Below are positions 16,770-25,733 of a stretch of 34,371 bases of DNA, in pieces (the stretch's first letter is position 1; every line of letters starts with the position of its first letter). The DNA is taken from contig QAML01000065.1 of the NCBI GenBank assembly GCA_003150315.1, positions 42,776-77,146 on the forward strand, written 5' to 3'. The notes under the pieces are model-generated. The model made no database searches. It worked only from the letters and a program-made list of their open reading frames with translations, and had not been told where the DNA came from. Both the position numbers and the translations under genes were made by a program. This stretch comes from Prevotellaceae bacterium (GTDB lineage Bacteria > Bacteroidota > Bacteroidia > Bacteroidales > Bacteroidaceae).

Positions 16770-18260
16770 TTATTTATCCCAGAATACCGGAGTTGTAAGA
16801 GCAGGCTGTTCGGGAACATTTTCGTTGAGGTTCTTGCTCGAAGTTGAGTAGAACACGCGCAAAGGAACTGCCTTGCTGCCAAGGTCATCACGATAGGGAT
16901 AGATAAGATCACCTGCAACATACTTGGTATTGTCTGCCTCGAATTCCTTTCCGGTAAGACCCCAAGAAGGAACGTTGGTACGACGTTGCTCTGACCAAGC
17001 TTCCATGTGATCCATATAAAGGAGAGCTACCCATTTCTGCATGTAAACGAGCTTGAGCTTTGCATCGTTTCCGCTTTGAGCATCCCAAGATGTGCGGCTC
17101 TGTGCAAGGAATTCATCAGCACCGTCTATCTCACGAGTTTCGAAGTCAGCCTTAACACCTGCCTCGTATGCAGCCTTAGCTTTTGCTTCATCGTTGAAGT
17201 ATTTGAGGTATACCTCAGAGAGCAAGAACTGCAACTCAGCCTGAGTAAAGAACTCAACAGCTTTTGTAGGATAATAGTTGAGGCAGCTGTACACACCGTT
17301 GTCCTTGTAAGTGTAACCGGTCTGCAGGTGTGTACCGGGAAGACGACCTGCATACTTACCTTCGTTGTCTCCAGTGGTTGCCTTTGTGAAAGTATAAGCA
17401 ATACGCGGGTCATTGGTGATGCTCATGTAGCTTATGATAGGATAAGAACCTACGTGGTTTGCTGCATTAGTACGTTTGTTGGATTCATACCAAGGATTAT
17501 CCTTTGCTTTTTGATCTTGGAAACCCGGCTGGTATTCAAAATTACCCGTAAAGAATTCATCTTTGCTGACAACATTCTTAAGTTTTGCTGTGTAGTCGGC
17601 AACATCTATTCCTGCCTGAATCATGCGAAGGTACATGCGAACACGGAGAGCATTTGCAAAACCTTTCCACTGGTTAATGTCGCCACCGGCAATAAGATCT
17701 TTGCCGTCCATTGCTCTGTCTTCGGAATTGAGAGCAGCTTCCGCATCATCGAGTTCCTTAAGAATGCCGGCATAAACCGTTTCACCGTTGTCATACTTGG
17801 GTTTCTGAATGCTTGAACCCCTGTTTGCCTCGGTGTAAGGAGTTTCACCGGTAGCATCTACCATTATTTGCAAAGCATACGCGCGAAGAGCGGTTGCAGC
17901 AAAGAGATCATAGGTGTTTTTAGTCTTATTCTTTATTTCTTCGATGTCCTGAAGCGCACCGGCATAGATACAACTGTACCAACGGTCGGAAACATTGTCG
18001 TCTGCCGTGAGTTGATACCAAGTATATTTGTTATACTGGTTTGTGGTAGGAGCCTGCTCGTAATACTGAACGAAGAAACCGGCAGTATTATACATTGCGT
18101 CGCCTGCCACAACAGCCACATAGTTTTGTGCAGCGGGCATGATAAGACTAACGCTTACCTTTTCGCCACTCGGGTTGTTAGGATCTTCGTTGATGTCAAG
18201 GCTGCCGCAACCCGTAAGTGTGGCAAGCCCTATTGCTGACAATAATAATATTTTTTTCAT
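16770..18260 (-). CDS. SusD/RagB-family outer-membrane nutrient-binding lipoprotein
   Basis: A 496-residue lipoprotein with the signal MKKILLLSAIGLATLTGC (lipidated Cys18). The N-terminal SLDINEDPNNPS is characteristic of SusD-like proteins, closest by eye to the SusD/RagB-like lipoprotein-2 branch. The body is helical with tetratricopeptide-like segments such as AQNYVAVVAG, GALQDIEEIKNK and WKGFANALRVRMYLRM. The lid-type protein binds the substrate over the SusC channel. It starts 18 bp after susC, the universal order. The substrate is not evident: there is no glycoside hydrolase, peptidase or sulfatase nearby. Confidence 0.92.
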   Translation of the reverse strand: MKKILLLSAIGLATLTGCGSLDINEDPNNPSGEKVSVSLIMPAAQNYVAVVAGDAMYNTAGFFVQYYEQAPTTNQYNKYTWYQLTADDNVSDRWYSCIYAGALQDIEEIKNKTKNTYDLFAATALRAYALQIMVDATGETPYTEANRGSSIQKPKYDNGETVYAGILKELDDAEAALNSEDRAMDGKDLIAGGDINQWKGFANALRVRMYLRMIQAGIDVADYTAKLKNVVSKDEFFTGNFEYQPGFQDQKAKDNPWYESNKRTNAANHVGSYPIISYMSITNDPRIAYTFTKATTGDNEGKYAGRLPGTHLQTGYTYKDNGVYSCLNYYPTKAVEFFTQAELQFLLSEVYLKYFNDEAKAKAAYEAGVKADFETREIDGADEFLAQSRTSWDAQSGNDAKLKLVYMQKWVALLYMDHMEAWSEQRRTNVPSWGLTGKEFEADNTKYVAGDLIYPYRDDLGSKAVPLRVFYSTSSKNLNENVPEQPALTTPVFWDK

Positions 18261-18278
18261 GCTTATCTGTTCTTATGT

Positions 18279-21200
18279 TTAGAAGCTGATCTTAATGTTG
18301 AAACCGTAGCTGCGTGTTGACGGGTTAGCTCCGTATTCACCAAACATTGCACCCAAGTCGCCGCTTACAGAAGTGTTCTCGGGATCAACAAATGTGTTGT
18401 CGCTCGGAGTCCACATAAGGAGGTTGCGACCGAAGAACGAAACGGAAGCACCGGTAAGGAATGTCTTGTCAATCCATTTCTTCGGGAGATTCCAAGTTAC
18501 AGCCACATCACGAAGCTTTACAAAACCGCGACTCACGAGGTTTGAAGCATCGCAATCGTATTGGTCTGCCCAATAGCTCTGGATATAGTTGTAATCCAAA
18601 GCAGTTGTATTTTCTACGTATGATACGCTACCGTCATCAGCAGTAACTTTGTTTACAGAGTTAGGCACGATGAACGGTTTACGATCATTGTAAACGGTTT
18701 GCTTTGCAATACCTGTAAAGAATACATTACCTTTTGTACGTGTGTACATCTTACCACCTACGCGAGCTTCCATGTTTGCTGTAAGGCTGATGTCTTTCCA
18801 GCGAATTGTAGTACCCCAACCGAGGGTGTATTTGTGGTTCATGTCGCCGCAATATTCGTATTTGTCGCTCTTTACAGGAAGACCTGTATTTGCTGCCACT
18901 ACTACGTGTCCTTCAGGGTCGCGCTCGAGTCTCTGATCTTTATAAACGCCAAGGGGTTTGCCCTTAACTGCGTAGAGAGAAGTTCCACCGCTGAAACCGA
19001 AGATTACGATTTCTTTGCCAAAGTCTTTGGGAAGGCTTACAACCTTTGAACGGTTGAGAGTCCAGTTCATATTAAGATCCCACTGCCAATCGCGAGTTTT
19101 GATAGGAGTGCCTTGTACGAGAAGTTCCACACCCTTGTTGGTTATTTCGCCTATGTTTACATAACGACGAGTGAAACCTGTACCCGCGTCAAGGTTCATG
19201 GCAAGTGTCTGGTTGTTTGTGCTACGGTTGTAGTAAGCAAAGTCAAATGACAAACGGTTACGGAAGAATGCCATGTTGAGACCAAATTCCCATTCTGTTG
19301 TCATTTCAGGTTTAAGTTTGTTATTACCCATTATGTTTGAAAGGGTAAATGCGTTGAGACCTCCGAGAGGGAAATCAATTTCACCGAAACCGGAACCATC
19401 GGCCCCAGCCTGTGCATAGACGTTCTGGGTTGAATACCATTCTGCGTCGTTACCGGTCTTACCCCAAGCCACACGAACTTTACCGAATGAGATAATGTCC
19501 TTAAGATCTTGGGGAATGAGTTCCGTGAAAATGAAACTGCCGGTGATACCCGGATAGAAATATGAACGTTCTGCCTTGGGAAGAGTCGAAGACCAGTCGT
19601 TACGTGCTGTAACGTTGAGGAAAACCATATCTTTCCAAGAACCTTCAACTTGACCATAAGCACCGATGAGACGTGAATGATAGAATTTATCTACTACCGC
19701 AGGAGTGCTACCGGAGTTTGCTGTGTTGAACCATGTAGGAATGTCAAGGCTGCTTACTTCCTGGGAAGCTATGGAAAGCTTACGCTCATGAGTGTTAAGA
19801 CCGAGGATAGCGTTCAAGTTGAAATCTTCATCTATAGGTTTAGAGAAGTTGAGCATAAAGTCTTGATCAATGAGACGCTCTTTGCGGTCCATAGTGTAAA
19901 CCCAACCGGTCTGAGAACTGATTTCAGAGTTGTTGTCCCAGTTGGGAGTTCCTGCCCAAAGCACGCTCATGTTAGGAATACCGTTGCGTGTTTTATGGAT
20001 TGTGTAGTCCATACCTACACGGTATGTGAACTTCAAGAAGTCAAAGATATTGTAGTCAGCCTGGAATTTACCCCAAAGTTTGTCCATTTCCGCTTCGTCA
20101 AGATAGTTCTTGAGAATGTAATAAGGGTTGGTTGCATTGTAAGGAGTATAGTAATAACCCGGAGTATTGAACGGATTACTGAGGTCTTTCTGCGCGGTAA
20201 TACTAATATCGCGGGGAACATTGTAAAGAGAGAAAATAGGATTAAGTTTCTGACCGGTTGAAACGAAGTTGTTCTTCTGGTAAGAATAGCTCAACGAAGA
20301 CGAGAATGTGAGCTTGTTGTTCACCGTATAGCTACCGTTCGAAGTGAATGTGTACTTATTATAAGCATCGGAACGTGTAGGATAGACACCATTATTGTTG
20401 ATGTTCGAGAGCGAAACAAAGAAGTTGCTCTTATCGGTAGCACCGTCTAACGAAACGCTGTTGTTGAACATTACGCCGGTATCGAAGAAATCACGTACGT
20501 TGTTCTTGATTGCTTTATAGCTCTTCACACGCTGTGAGTTGTCATAAACATAGCCGTAAACTTTCTCAAGACCATCGAAACGAGGACCCCAAGAACCGTT
20601 TTCAATAGCTACATGCTCGCCGCTTGCGCCCTGACCGAAACGATTTTGCATCTCTACGAGACGGGCAACATTGGAGAACTGAATACCGCCATTATAAGTA
20701 ATGCCTACGCCTTTGTCGCGTTTCTTACCTTTCTTGGTTGTAATCATTATCACACCGTTTGCTGCGCGTGAACCATAAAGTGCTGTAGCTGCCGCACCTT
20801 TAAGGACTGTCATATTTTCGACATCGTCCGGGTTTATGGCGTTTGCACCGCTACCGAAGTCGTAGTTGTGGTTCAACGCATCGGTACTCTGCATGGCTTC
20901 ATTGCTCATAGGCACACCGTCAATCACATACAACGGCTGGTTGGTCTTTGCAAGCGAAGAGAAACCACGGATAATCACACTGTTGGTTGATCCGGGATCA
21001 CTGTTGTTTGAAATTGACACACCGGCAATCTTACCTTGCAAGCCCTGCATGATGTTGGCGTTGCGGGTTTCCACGAGGTCTTCCGTATTAACCGAAGTTG
21101 CCGAATAACCCAACGACTTTTCCGAACGTTTAATGCCAAGCGCGGTTACAACAACGCCGCCAAGCATTTTGTCGTTGGATTTGAGTGAAACATTCATCAC

Positions 21201-21464
21201 GCTTTTTACCGGGAGCACCTGTGCTTCCATTCCTATGAACGAGAAACGAAGCTGTTTTGCAGATGCGGGAAGGTTTGAAAGCGTGAAGCGACCGTCTGCA
21301 TCGGTATTCACACCGATTGTGGTTCCGGGAACGCTGACACTAACGCCAATCAACGGCTCGCCGTTGTCTGCGGAAGTTACGTGTCCGGTTACGGTCTTGA
21401 CTTGAGCGTTTACGAGGAGGCAAGTGAAAGCTCCCAATAAAAGCATCATCAATTTTTTACCCAT
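18279..21464 (-). CDS. SusC/RagA-family TonB-dependent outer-membrane transporter
   Basis: A 1061-residue receptor. The signal peptide ends at VNA-Q (residue 20). A carboxypeptidase-regulatory-like domain follows (about 24-95, GHVTSADNGEPLIGVSV and GVNTDADGRFTLSNLP). A TonB-box-like VVVTALGIKR comes at 104-113 and the plug domain at about 115-235 (NIMQGLQGKIAGVSI, VIIRGFSS, PLYVIDGVPM). The rest is the 22-strand barrel, ending in FNIKISF with the expected terminal Phe. It is the first gene of the four-gene locus. The leader is long, about 170 nt. No sensor, sigma/anti-sigma pair or enzyme is encoded beside it, so the ligand and its control are open. Confidence 0.95.
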   Translation of the reverse strand: MGKKLMMLLLGAFTCLLVNAQVKTVTGHVTSADNGEPLIGVSVSVPGTTIGVNTDADGRFTLSNLPASAKQLRFSFIGMEAQVLPVKSVMNVSLKSNDKMLGGVVVTALGIKRSEKSLGYSATSVNTEDLVETRNANIMQGLQGKIAGVSISNNSDPGSTNSVIIRGFSSLAKTNQPLYVIDGVPMSNEAMQSTDALNHNYDFGSGANAINPDDVENMTVLKGAAATALYGSRAANGVIMITTKKGKKRDKGVGITYNGGIQFSNVARLVEMQNRFGQGASGEHVAIENGSWGPRFDGLEKVYGYVYDNSQRVKSYKAIKNNVRDFFDTGVMFNNSVSLDGATDKSNFFVSLSNINNNGVYPTRSDAYNKYTFTSNGSYTVNNKLTFSSSLSYSYQKNNFVSTGQKLNPIFSLYNVPRDISITAQKDLSNPFNTPGYYYTPYNATNPYYILKNYLDEAEMDKLWGKFQADYNIFDFLKFTYRVGMDYTIHKTRNGIPNMSVLWAGTPNWDNNSEISSQTGWVYTMDRKERLIDQDFMLNFSKPIDEDFNLNAILGLNTHERKLSIASQEVSSLDIPTWFNTANSGSTPAVVDKFYHSRLIGAYGQVEGSWKDMVFLNVTARNDWSSTLPKAERSYFYPGITGSFIFTELIPQDLKDIISFGKVRVAWGKTGNDAEWYSTQNVYAQAGADGSGFGEIDFPLGGLNAFTLSNIMGNNKLKPEMTTEWEFGLNMAFFRNRLSFDFAYYNRSTNNQTLAMNLDAGTGFTRRYVNIGEITNKGVELLVQGTPIKTRDWQWDLNMNWTLNRSKVVSLPKDFGKEIVIFGFSGGTSLYAVKGKPLGVYKDQRLERDPEGHVVVAANTGLPVKSDKYEYCGDMNHKYTLGWGTTIRWKDISLTANMEARVGGKMYTRTKGNVFFTGIAKQTVYNDRKPFIVPNSVNKVTADDGSVSYVENTTALDYNYIQSYWADQYDCDASNLVSRGFVKLRDVAVTWNLPKKWIDKTFLTGASVSFFGRNLLMWTPSDNTFVDPENTSVSGDLGAMFGEYGANPSTRSYGFNIKISF

Positions 21465-21639
21465 AATCTTACTTTTTAGATTAAACTTAGTTATTTGTAT
21501 TGTTTATTATATGTATAATCTCTTATGATTGCGATAACGTTTTTTACAGTCTGTTCACGACTTACGGTCGCACATATACATTATTATATATAAACTGCCG
21601 TCAATTTCAACTTTACCTTGGCTACTTCATACATTTTTG

Positions 21640-21647
21640 CAAAAGTA
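21640..21647 (-). promoter_or_regulatory. Candidate -7 box of the susC operon
   Basis: The minus strand reads TACTTTTG, an exact TAnnTTTG box; a TTTG stands 17 bp upstream, a little closer than usual. Predicted start near 21635, implying a leader of about 170 nt before the susC ATG. Confidence 0.55.
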
Positions 21648-21659
21648 GAAAATTCTTTT

Positions 21660-22102
21660 AACTGCAAAAAGATTCCATTATGTTATTTTTACAGGGTGTA
21701 AACAGGTACTTTTCTTCGTTTTTTAACAAAACGGCAATGCTTTATGCCGTTTTTCCCAATTATTTCCATTTCGTTTCGAATTTCAAACTAAAATCGGGAT
21801 GTAAAAAAGACAAAACGATAAAATGTTAAAATTTCGCCGATATTTTCTCCGTGCAGAATTTTTTTATTTGCAACTTTTTATTTTGTCAGATTTACTTTAC
21901 ATTTCTTTTATTCTTGTTAACCAAACGTTCTAACCGCTTGCGTGTGCTTTGACCCGTGTTTCCGCCGGCATTTCCGGGCATAAAACAGCGCGACACTCCC
22001 ATCCCGCCCATCACATCCGGCACACCGCCGCCGGAGACTCGCATAACGGTTTGAAAACACGGCTTAAAAACGGCAAAAAACACCTCAAAAACGTCGTTTT
22101 AC
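21660..22102. other. Gene-free stretch upstream of the susC promoter
   Basis: The first half is very AT-rich. The second (about 21950-22060) is unusually GC-rich for an intergenic stretch, with many CCG and GCC triplets. Short open frames exist on both strands, but they have no start signals or recognisable protein and I do not call a gene. Together with copy 6, the argD terminator and the susC leader this accounts for the 906-bp gap between argD and susC. Confidence 0.4.
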
Positions 22103-22223
22103 AAGTTACTGTTTTTCAGATGTTTGAAAACGTCAAAAATACAAGGCACTTATTTTAAAATACAAGGCACTTATTTTAAAATATGTGCCTTGTATTTTTT
22201 ACGATAAGCCATGTGTGTTTTTT
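22103..22223 (+). repeat. Dispersed intergenic palindromic repeat, copy 6
   Basis: A complete forward copy of about 121 bp: left arm AAGTTACTG through CAGATGTTTGAAAACG, modules AAGGCACTT (right), AAGGCACTT (right) and ATGTGCCTT (left), and a right arm with GATAAGCCATGTGTG. The first two modules are identical direct repeats 21 bp apart. It lies 62 bp beyond the argD terminator. Confidence 0.9.
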
Positions 22224-22284
22224 GCACAATACATATCGTTGTGAAAAAACTCCCGATCTCGGAAAAAATCCGCCCATTGAGTGC

Positions 22285-22324
22285 AAAAAACAACCCGCAC
22301 ATTTCGGTTAAGAAGCGTGCGGGT
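22285..22324 (-). terminator. Rho-independent terminator of the arginine operon
   Basis: A perfect 8-bp GC-rich stem (ACCCGCAC at 22293-22300 against GTGCGGGT at 22317-22324) with a 16-nt loop is followed on the minus strand by TGTTTTTT. It lies 47 bp past the argD stop. Confidence 0.75.
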
Positions 22325-22370
22325 CGCAAACGTAATAATTCTGTGTAGTTATAAATGGATTTGCTATGGT

Positions 22371-23501
22371 CTAAAACTTGACAAGAGCATTTTTAAGACG
22401 TTCCACGAAATCGTCGGCCTGCCCTGTGGTGAGGCAGAGAGGCGGCAACAGACGCAGGATGTTTGTTCCCGCTCCGCCGGTAAACACGCGCTGCTCGAAA
22501 ATAAGGTTCTTTCGCAATTCCTTAACGGGTTTGTCGAATTCAAGACCTATCATCAGTCCGCGTCCGCGTATATCTTTTATTTCCTCTATCTCCCTGCAGC
22601 GGTCCATGATATGCTCTCCAACCTCTGCAGCATTGCTCACGAGTTTTTCGTTCTCTATTACGTCGAGCACGGCAAGCGCGGCAACACATGCCAAATGGTT
22701 TCCGCCGAACGTTGTGCCGAGCATTCCGTAAACAGGTTTGAATTTCGGTGAAATCAAAAGCCCTCCCATGGGAAATCCGCAGGCTATGCCTTTGGCAACG
22801 GTTATAAGGTCGGGCTTGACATCGAGATACTGGTGGGCAAAGAACTTTCCGCTTCGTCCGTAGCCGCATTGCACTTCGTCGCAAACAAGCACCGTGTTGT
22901 GCTCGTCGCATGCCTTGCGCACCGCCTGCATAAATTCTTTGTTTGCCAAATGTATTCCGCCCACACCTTGTATGCACTCCACAATCACGGCACAGACATC
23001 GCCTTTGGCTATCTCGCTTACAAATGCCTCGGTGTCGTTGAGCGGAAGGAAGGTAACATGACTGTTTTTGTTGATGGGCGCATTGATTTTGGGGTTATCG
23101 GTAGCTTCCACCGCAAGCGATGTACGTCCGTGAAAAGCTCCCGCAGAAGCAATCACTCTTGTGCGTCCGTTGTAAAACGAAGCAAGCTTTAGCGCGTTTT
23201 CGTTGGCTTCCGCTCCCGAGTTGATAAGAAACAGCGAATAGTCTTCGTAGCCCGAGGCTTTGCCCAAGCGTTCCGCAAACTCGGTTTGCAAATGGTTTTG
23301 CACCGAATTGGAATAAAATCCGAGACGATTGAGCTGACGACTCACACATTCTATATAATGAGGATGGCAGTGTCCGATACTTATCACGGCATGTCCGCCG
23401 TAAAGGTCAAGATACTTGTTGTCGTCGGCATCCCAAACGTTGCATCCGCGTCCGCGAACTATTTCTACATCATATAATGGAAAAACGTCAAATGGTTTCA
23501 T
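22371..23501 (-). CDS. argD: Acetylornithine (or succinylornithine) aminotransferase
   Basis: A 376-residue class III PLP aminotransferase that converts N-acylglutamate semialdehyde to N-acylornithine. Visible are the dimer and substrate region LDLYGGHAVISIGHCHP, the PLP phosphate contact NSGAEANENALKLA, Asp208 in VLVCDEVQ that pairs with the pyridine nitrogen, and the Schiff-base Lys237 in VAKGIACGFPMGG. Bacteroidetes are known to use succinylated rather than acetylated intermediates in this pathway, so the acyl group is uncertain. Last gene of the operon, 15 bp after argC; no proC gene follows it here, as it does, to my recollection, in Bacteroides. Confidence 0.93.
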   Translation of the reverse strand: MKPFDVFPLYDVEIVRGRGCNVWDADDNKYLDLYGGHAVISIGHCHPHYIECVSRQLNRLGFYSNSVQNHLQTEFAERLGKASGYEDYSLFLINSGAEANENALKLASFYNGRTRVIASAGAFHGRTSLAVEATDNPKINAPINKNSHVTFLPLNDTEAFVSEIAKGDVCAVIVECIQGVGGIHLANKEFMQAVRKACDEHNTVLVCDEVQCGYGRSGKFFAHQYLDVKPDLITVAKGIACGFPMGGLLISPKFKPVYGMLGTTFGGNHLACVAALAVLDVIENEKLVSNAAEVGEHIMDRCREIEEIKDIRGRGLMIGLEFDKPVKELRKNLIFEQRVFTGGAGTNILRLLPPLCLTTGQADDFVERLKNALVKF

Positions 23502-23516
23502 TGTTGAATTTGTTTT

Positions 23517-24482
23517 TTAGAAAGCCGCAGCCTTCAGTTTAAGTCCCGCATCCTCGGCAATGCCGAACATGATGTTCATATTCTCCACTGCCTGACCCGC
23601 AGCACCCTTCAAAAGATTGTCGATGACCGACGTAACGAGCAGACGGTCGCCATATTTTTGAGCATGAACAAGTGCGCGGTTGGTGTTGACCACTTGTTTC
23701 AAGTCAATGTCGCGAGACACGTAGTGGGTGAACGGTTCTCCTGCATACATCGAGTAACATTTGTCGATTTCTTCCTGCGACAATCCGGTGCGCATGAAGA
23801 CGGTGGTGAAAATGCCGCGCGCAAAGTCGCCGCGATAAGGCACAAAATCCAAATCTCCTCCGAAATCGGGTTGAAATTCTCTGATGCTTTGGTTTATTTC
23901 AAGCAAATGCTGATGAGTGAACACCTTGTAAACGCTCATGTTTCCGTTGCGCCAACTGAAATGTGTGGTGGGCTGCGGTTTTACTCCCGCACCGGTGCTG
24001 CCTGTTATGGCATTGATCACAACATCTCCCTTCAAGACTCCCGCCTTAGCCAGCGGCAGCAGCGCGAGTTGTATGCAGGTGGCAAAACATCCCGGATTGG
24101 CTACGTGTTGTGCCTTGGCTATGAGAGAGCGATGGGTTTCGGGCAAACCATAAACGTAATCGTTTCCCGGAGCTGCTATTCTGAAATCCTGAGCAAAGTC
24201 TATGATTTTTACGTTCGCGGGCACGGGATTGTTTTTAAGGAATTCCTCACTCTTGCCATGCCCCAGGCAGATAAACAAAACGTCAATCTTTTCAAACGGA
24301 AGCTCGTCGGTGAATCGAAAATCGGTATCTCCGAGCAAACCTTCATGGACATCCGAGAAAAGATTTCCCGCATTGCTCCCCGAATTGGCGAAAACAATCT
24401 CCGCCTGCGGGTGATTGAGCAAAACTCTTATAAGTTCGCCCGCCGCATAACCCGCCGCGCCTACAATTCCTACCTTTATCAT
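23517..24482 (-). CDS. argC: N-acyl-gamma-glutamyl-phosphate reductase
   Basis: A 321-residue NADPH-dependent enzyme of arginine synthesis. The Rossmann start is MIKVGIVGAAGYAAGE. The catalytic Cys is Cys132 in VANPGCFATCIQLAL, with the conserved TGSTGAGVKP and later HQHLLEINQ, where the active-site His of the family lies. I take the ATG at 24482, seven bases after the argG stop, because family members begin MIKVGI; an ATG at 24503 would overlap argG by 14 nt and add MNVGNQR. Tight spacing suggests coupled translation with argG. Confidence 0.94.
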   Translation of the reverse strand: MIKVGIVGAAGYAAGELIRVLLNHPQAEIVFANSGSNAGNLFSDVHEGLLGDTDFRFTDELPFEKIDVLFICLGHGKSEEFLKNNPVPANVKIIDFAQDFRIAAPGNDYVYGLPETHRSLIAKAQHVANPGCFATCIQLALLPLAKAGVLKGDVVINAITGSTGAGVKPQPTTHFSWRNGNMSVYKVFTHQHLLEINQSIREFQPDFGGDLDFVPYRGDFARGIFTTVFMRTGLSQEEIDKCYSMYAGEPFTHYVSRDIDLKQVVNTNRALVHAQKYGDRLLVTSVIDNLLKGAAGQAVENMNIMFGIAEDAGLKLKAAAF

Positions 24483-24489
24483 ACGCTGA

Positions 24490-25695
24490 TTACCGACGTT
24501 CATCCTTATGTTTGGAATAATATATGCGCAAAGGCGTGGATGTTACCTTTATGAAGCCTTTTGCCTCTTCGGAAGTCCAACCTTTTTGAGTTTCTCCATA
24601 CTCTCCGAACGGATTCTTTACCAAATCGTCTTTGGAATCCACCCCTACGGTTTCGAAAGAATAGGGACGAAGCTTAAGAGTTACCACACCGTTCACATTA
24701 CGCTGCGAAGAAGTGAGCATGGCTTCTATATCGGTCATCACAGGTTCCATGTACTGGCTCTCATGCAGGAACATGCCGTACCAATTCGACACCTGGTCTT
24801 TCCAATACTGCTGCCATTTCGAAAGAGTGTACTTTTCGAGGAAACGGTGTGCCCCGATTATCAGCATAGGTGCGGCAGCTTCAAAACCAACACGCCCTTT
24901 GAGTCCCACGATAGTGTCGCCCACATGACAATCACGCCCTATGGCATAAGCAGCACCTATCTTTTCTATTTCCTGAATGGCTTTGATTTTATCGTCATAC
25001 TCTTTACCGTCCACGCTTGCTATTTCGCCGTTCTTGAAACCTATTTTCAATTCTCTTTCTCCCTCGGCGGTGGCATGTTTTAGGTAAGCCGATTCGGGAA
25101 GTCCCTGATTGCTGTCGAGAATTTCGCCTCCGCAAATCGAAGTTCCCCATATACCCACGTTGTAGGAGTATTTTAGTTTTGCGAAATCGGCTTTGAAACC
25201 GTGGTCGTTGAGATAATCTATTTCTTCTTTGCGCGTAAGCACGCGATCACGAGTGAGGGTGATGATTTCCTTACCCGGAGCCATCACGAGAAAAGTCATG
25301 TCGAAACGAATCTGGTCGTTGCCGGCACCCGTGGAACCGTGAGCTATAGCGTCTGCTCCCACTTCGTTGGCGTAACGTGCTATTGCTATTGCCTGGAAAA
25401 TCCTTTCGCTCGAAACCGATATGGGATAGCAATTATTGCGAAGCACATTGCCGAAAACCATATACTTCAAACTTTTTTCGTAATACTCCTGCGTTACATC
25501 GAGAGTTACATATTTTGTTGCGCCGAGCTTATATGCGTTTTTTTCATTGGCTTCCAGCTGCTCCTTACTGAAGCCGCCGGTGTTGGCACAAGCCGCATAA
25601 ACTTCGTAACCCAGTTCGTGCGAAAGATACATCACCGTGTATGAAGTGTCAAGCCCGCCACTGTAGGCAACAACCACTTTCTTTTTCTTTTCCAT
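24490..25695 (-). CDS. argG: Argininosuccinate synthase
   Basis: A 401-residue enzyme joining citrulline and aspartate with ATP. The ATP pyrophosphatase P-loop AYSGGLDTSY is right at the N-terminus (residues 9-18), and AIAHGSTGAGNDQIRFD is the conserved ATP/citrulline region. The frame stays open upstream to 25854, but that extension (Arg- and Cys-rich) overlaps the preceding GNAT gene and does not look like protein, so the start is the ATG at 25695 (MEKKKKVVVAYSGG). The gene follows the GNAT gene by 38 bp. Confidence 0.94.
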   Translation of the reverse strand: MEKKKKVVVAYSGGLDTSYTVMYLSHELGYEVYAACANTGGFSKEQLEANEKNAYKLGATKYVTLDVTQEYYEKSLKYMVFGNVLRNNCYPISVSSERIFQAIAIARYANEVGADAIAHGSTGAGNDQIRFDMTFLVMAPGKEIITLTRDRVLTRKEEIDYLNDHGFKADFAKLKYSYNVGIWGTSICGGEILDSNQGLPESAYLKHATAEGERELKIGFKNGEIASVDGKEYDDKIKAIQEIEKIGAAYAIGRDCHVGDTIVGLKGRVGFEAAAPMLIIGAHRFLEKYTLSKWQQYWKDQVSNWYGMFLHESQYMEPVMTDIEAMLTSSQRNVNGVVTLKLRPYSFETVGVDSKDDLVKNPFGEYGETQKGWTSEEAKGFIKVTSTPLRIYYSKHKDERR

Positions 25696-25733
25696 TGCTT
25701 TATATGATGTTTTTATTATTGCGTTGTTAGTTT

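Noticed and set aside
21892..22158. Small genes in the GC-rich patch between susC and argD
   Set aside because: Short frames on both strands have no promoter or recognisable protein, and the plus-strand one reads into repeat copy 6.
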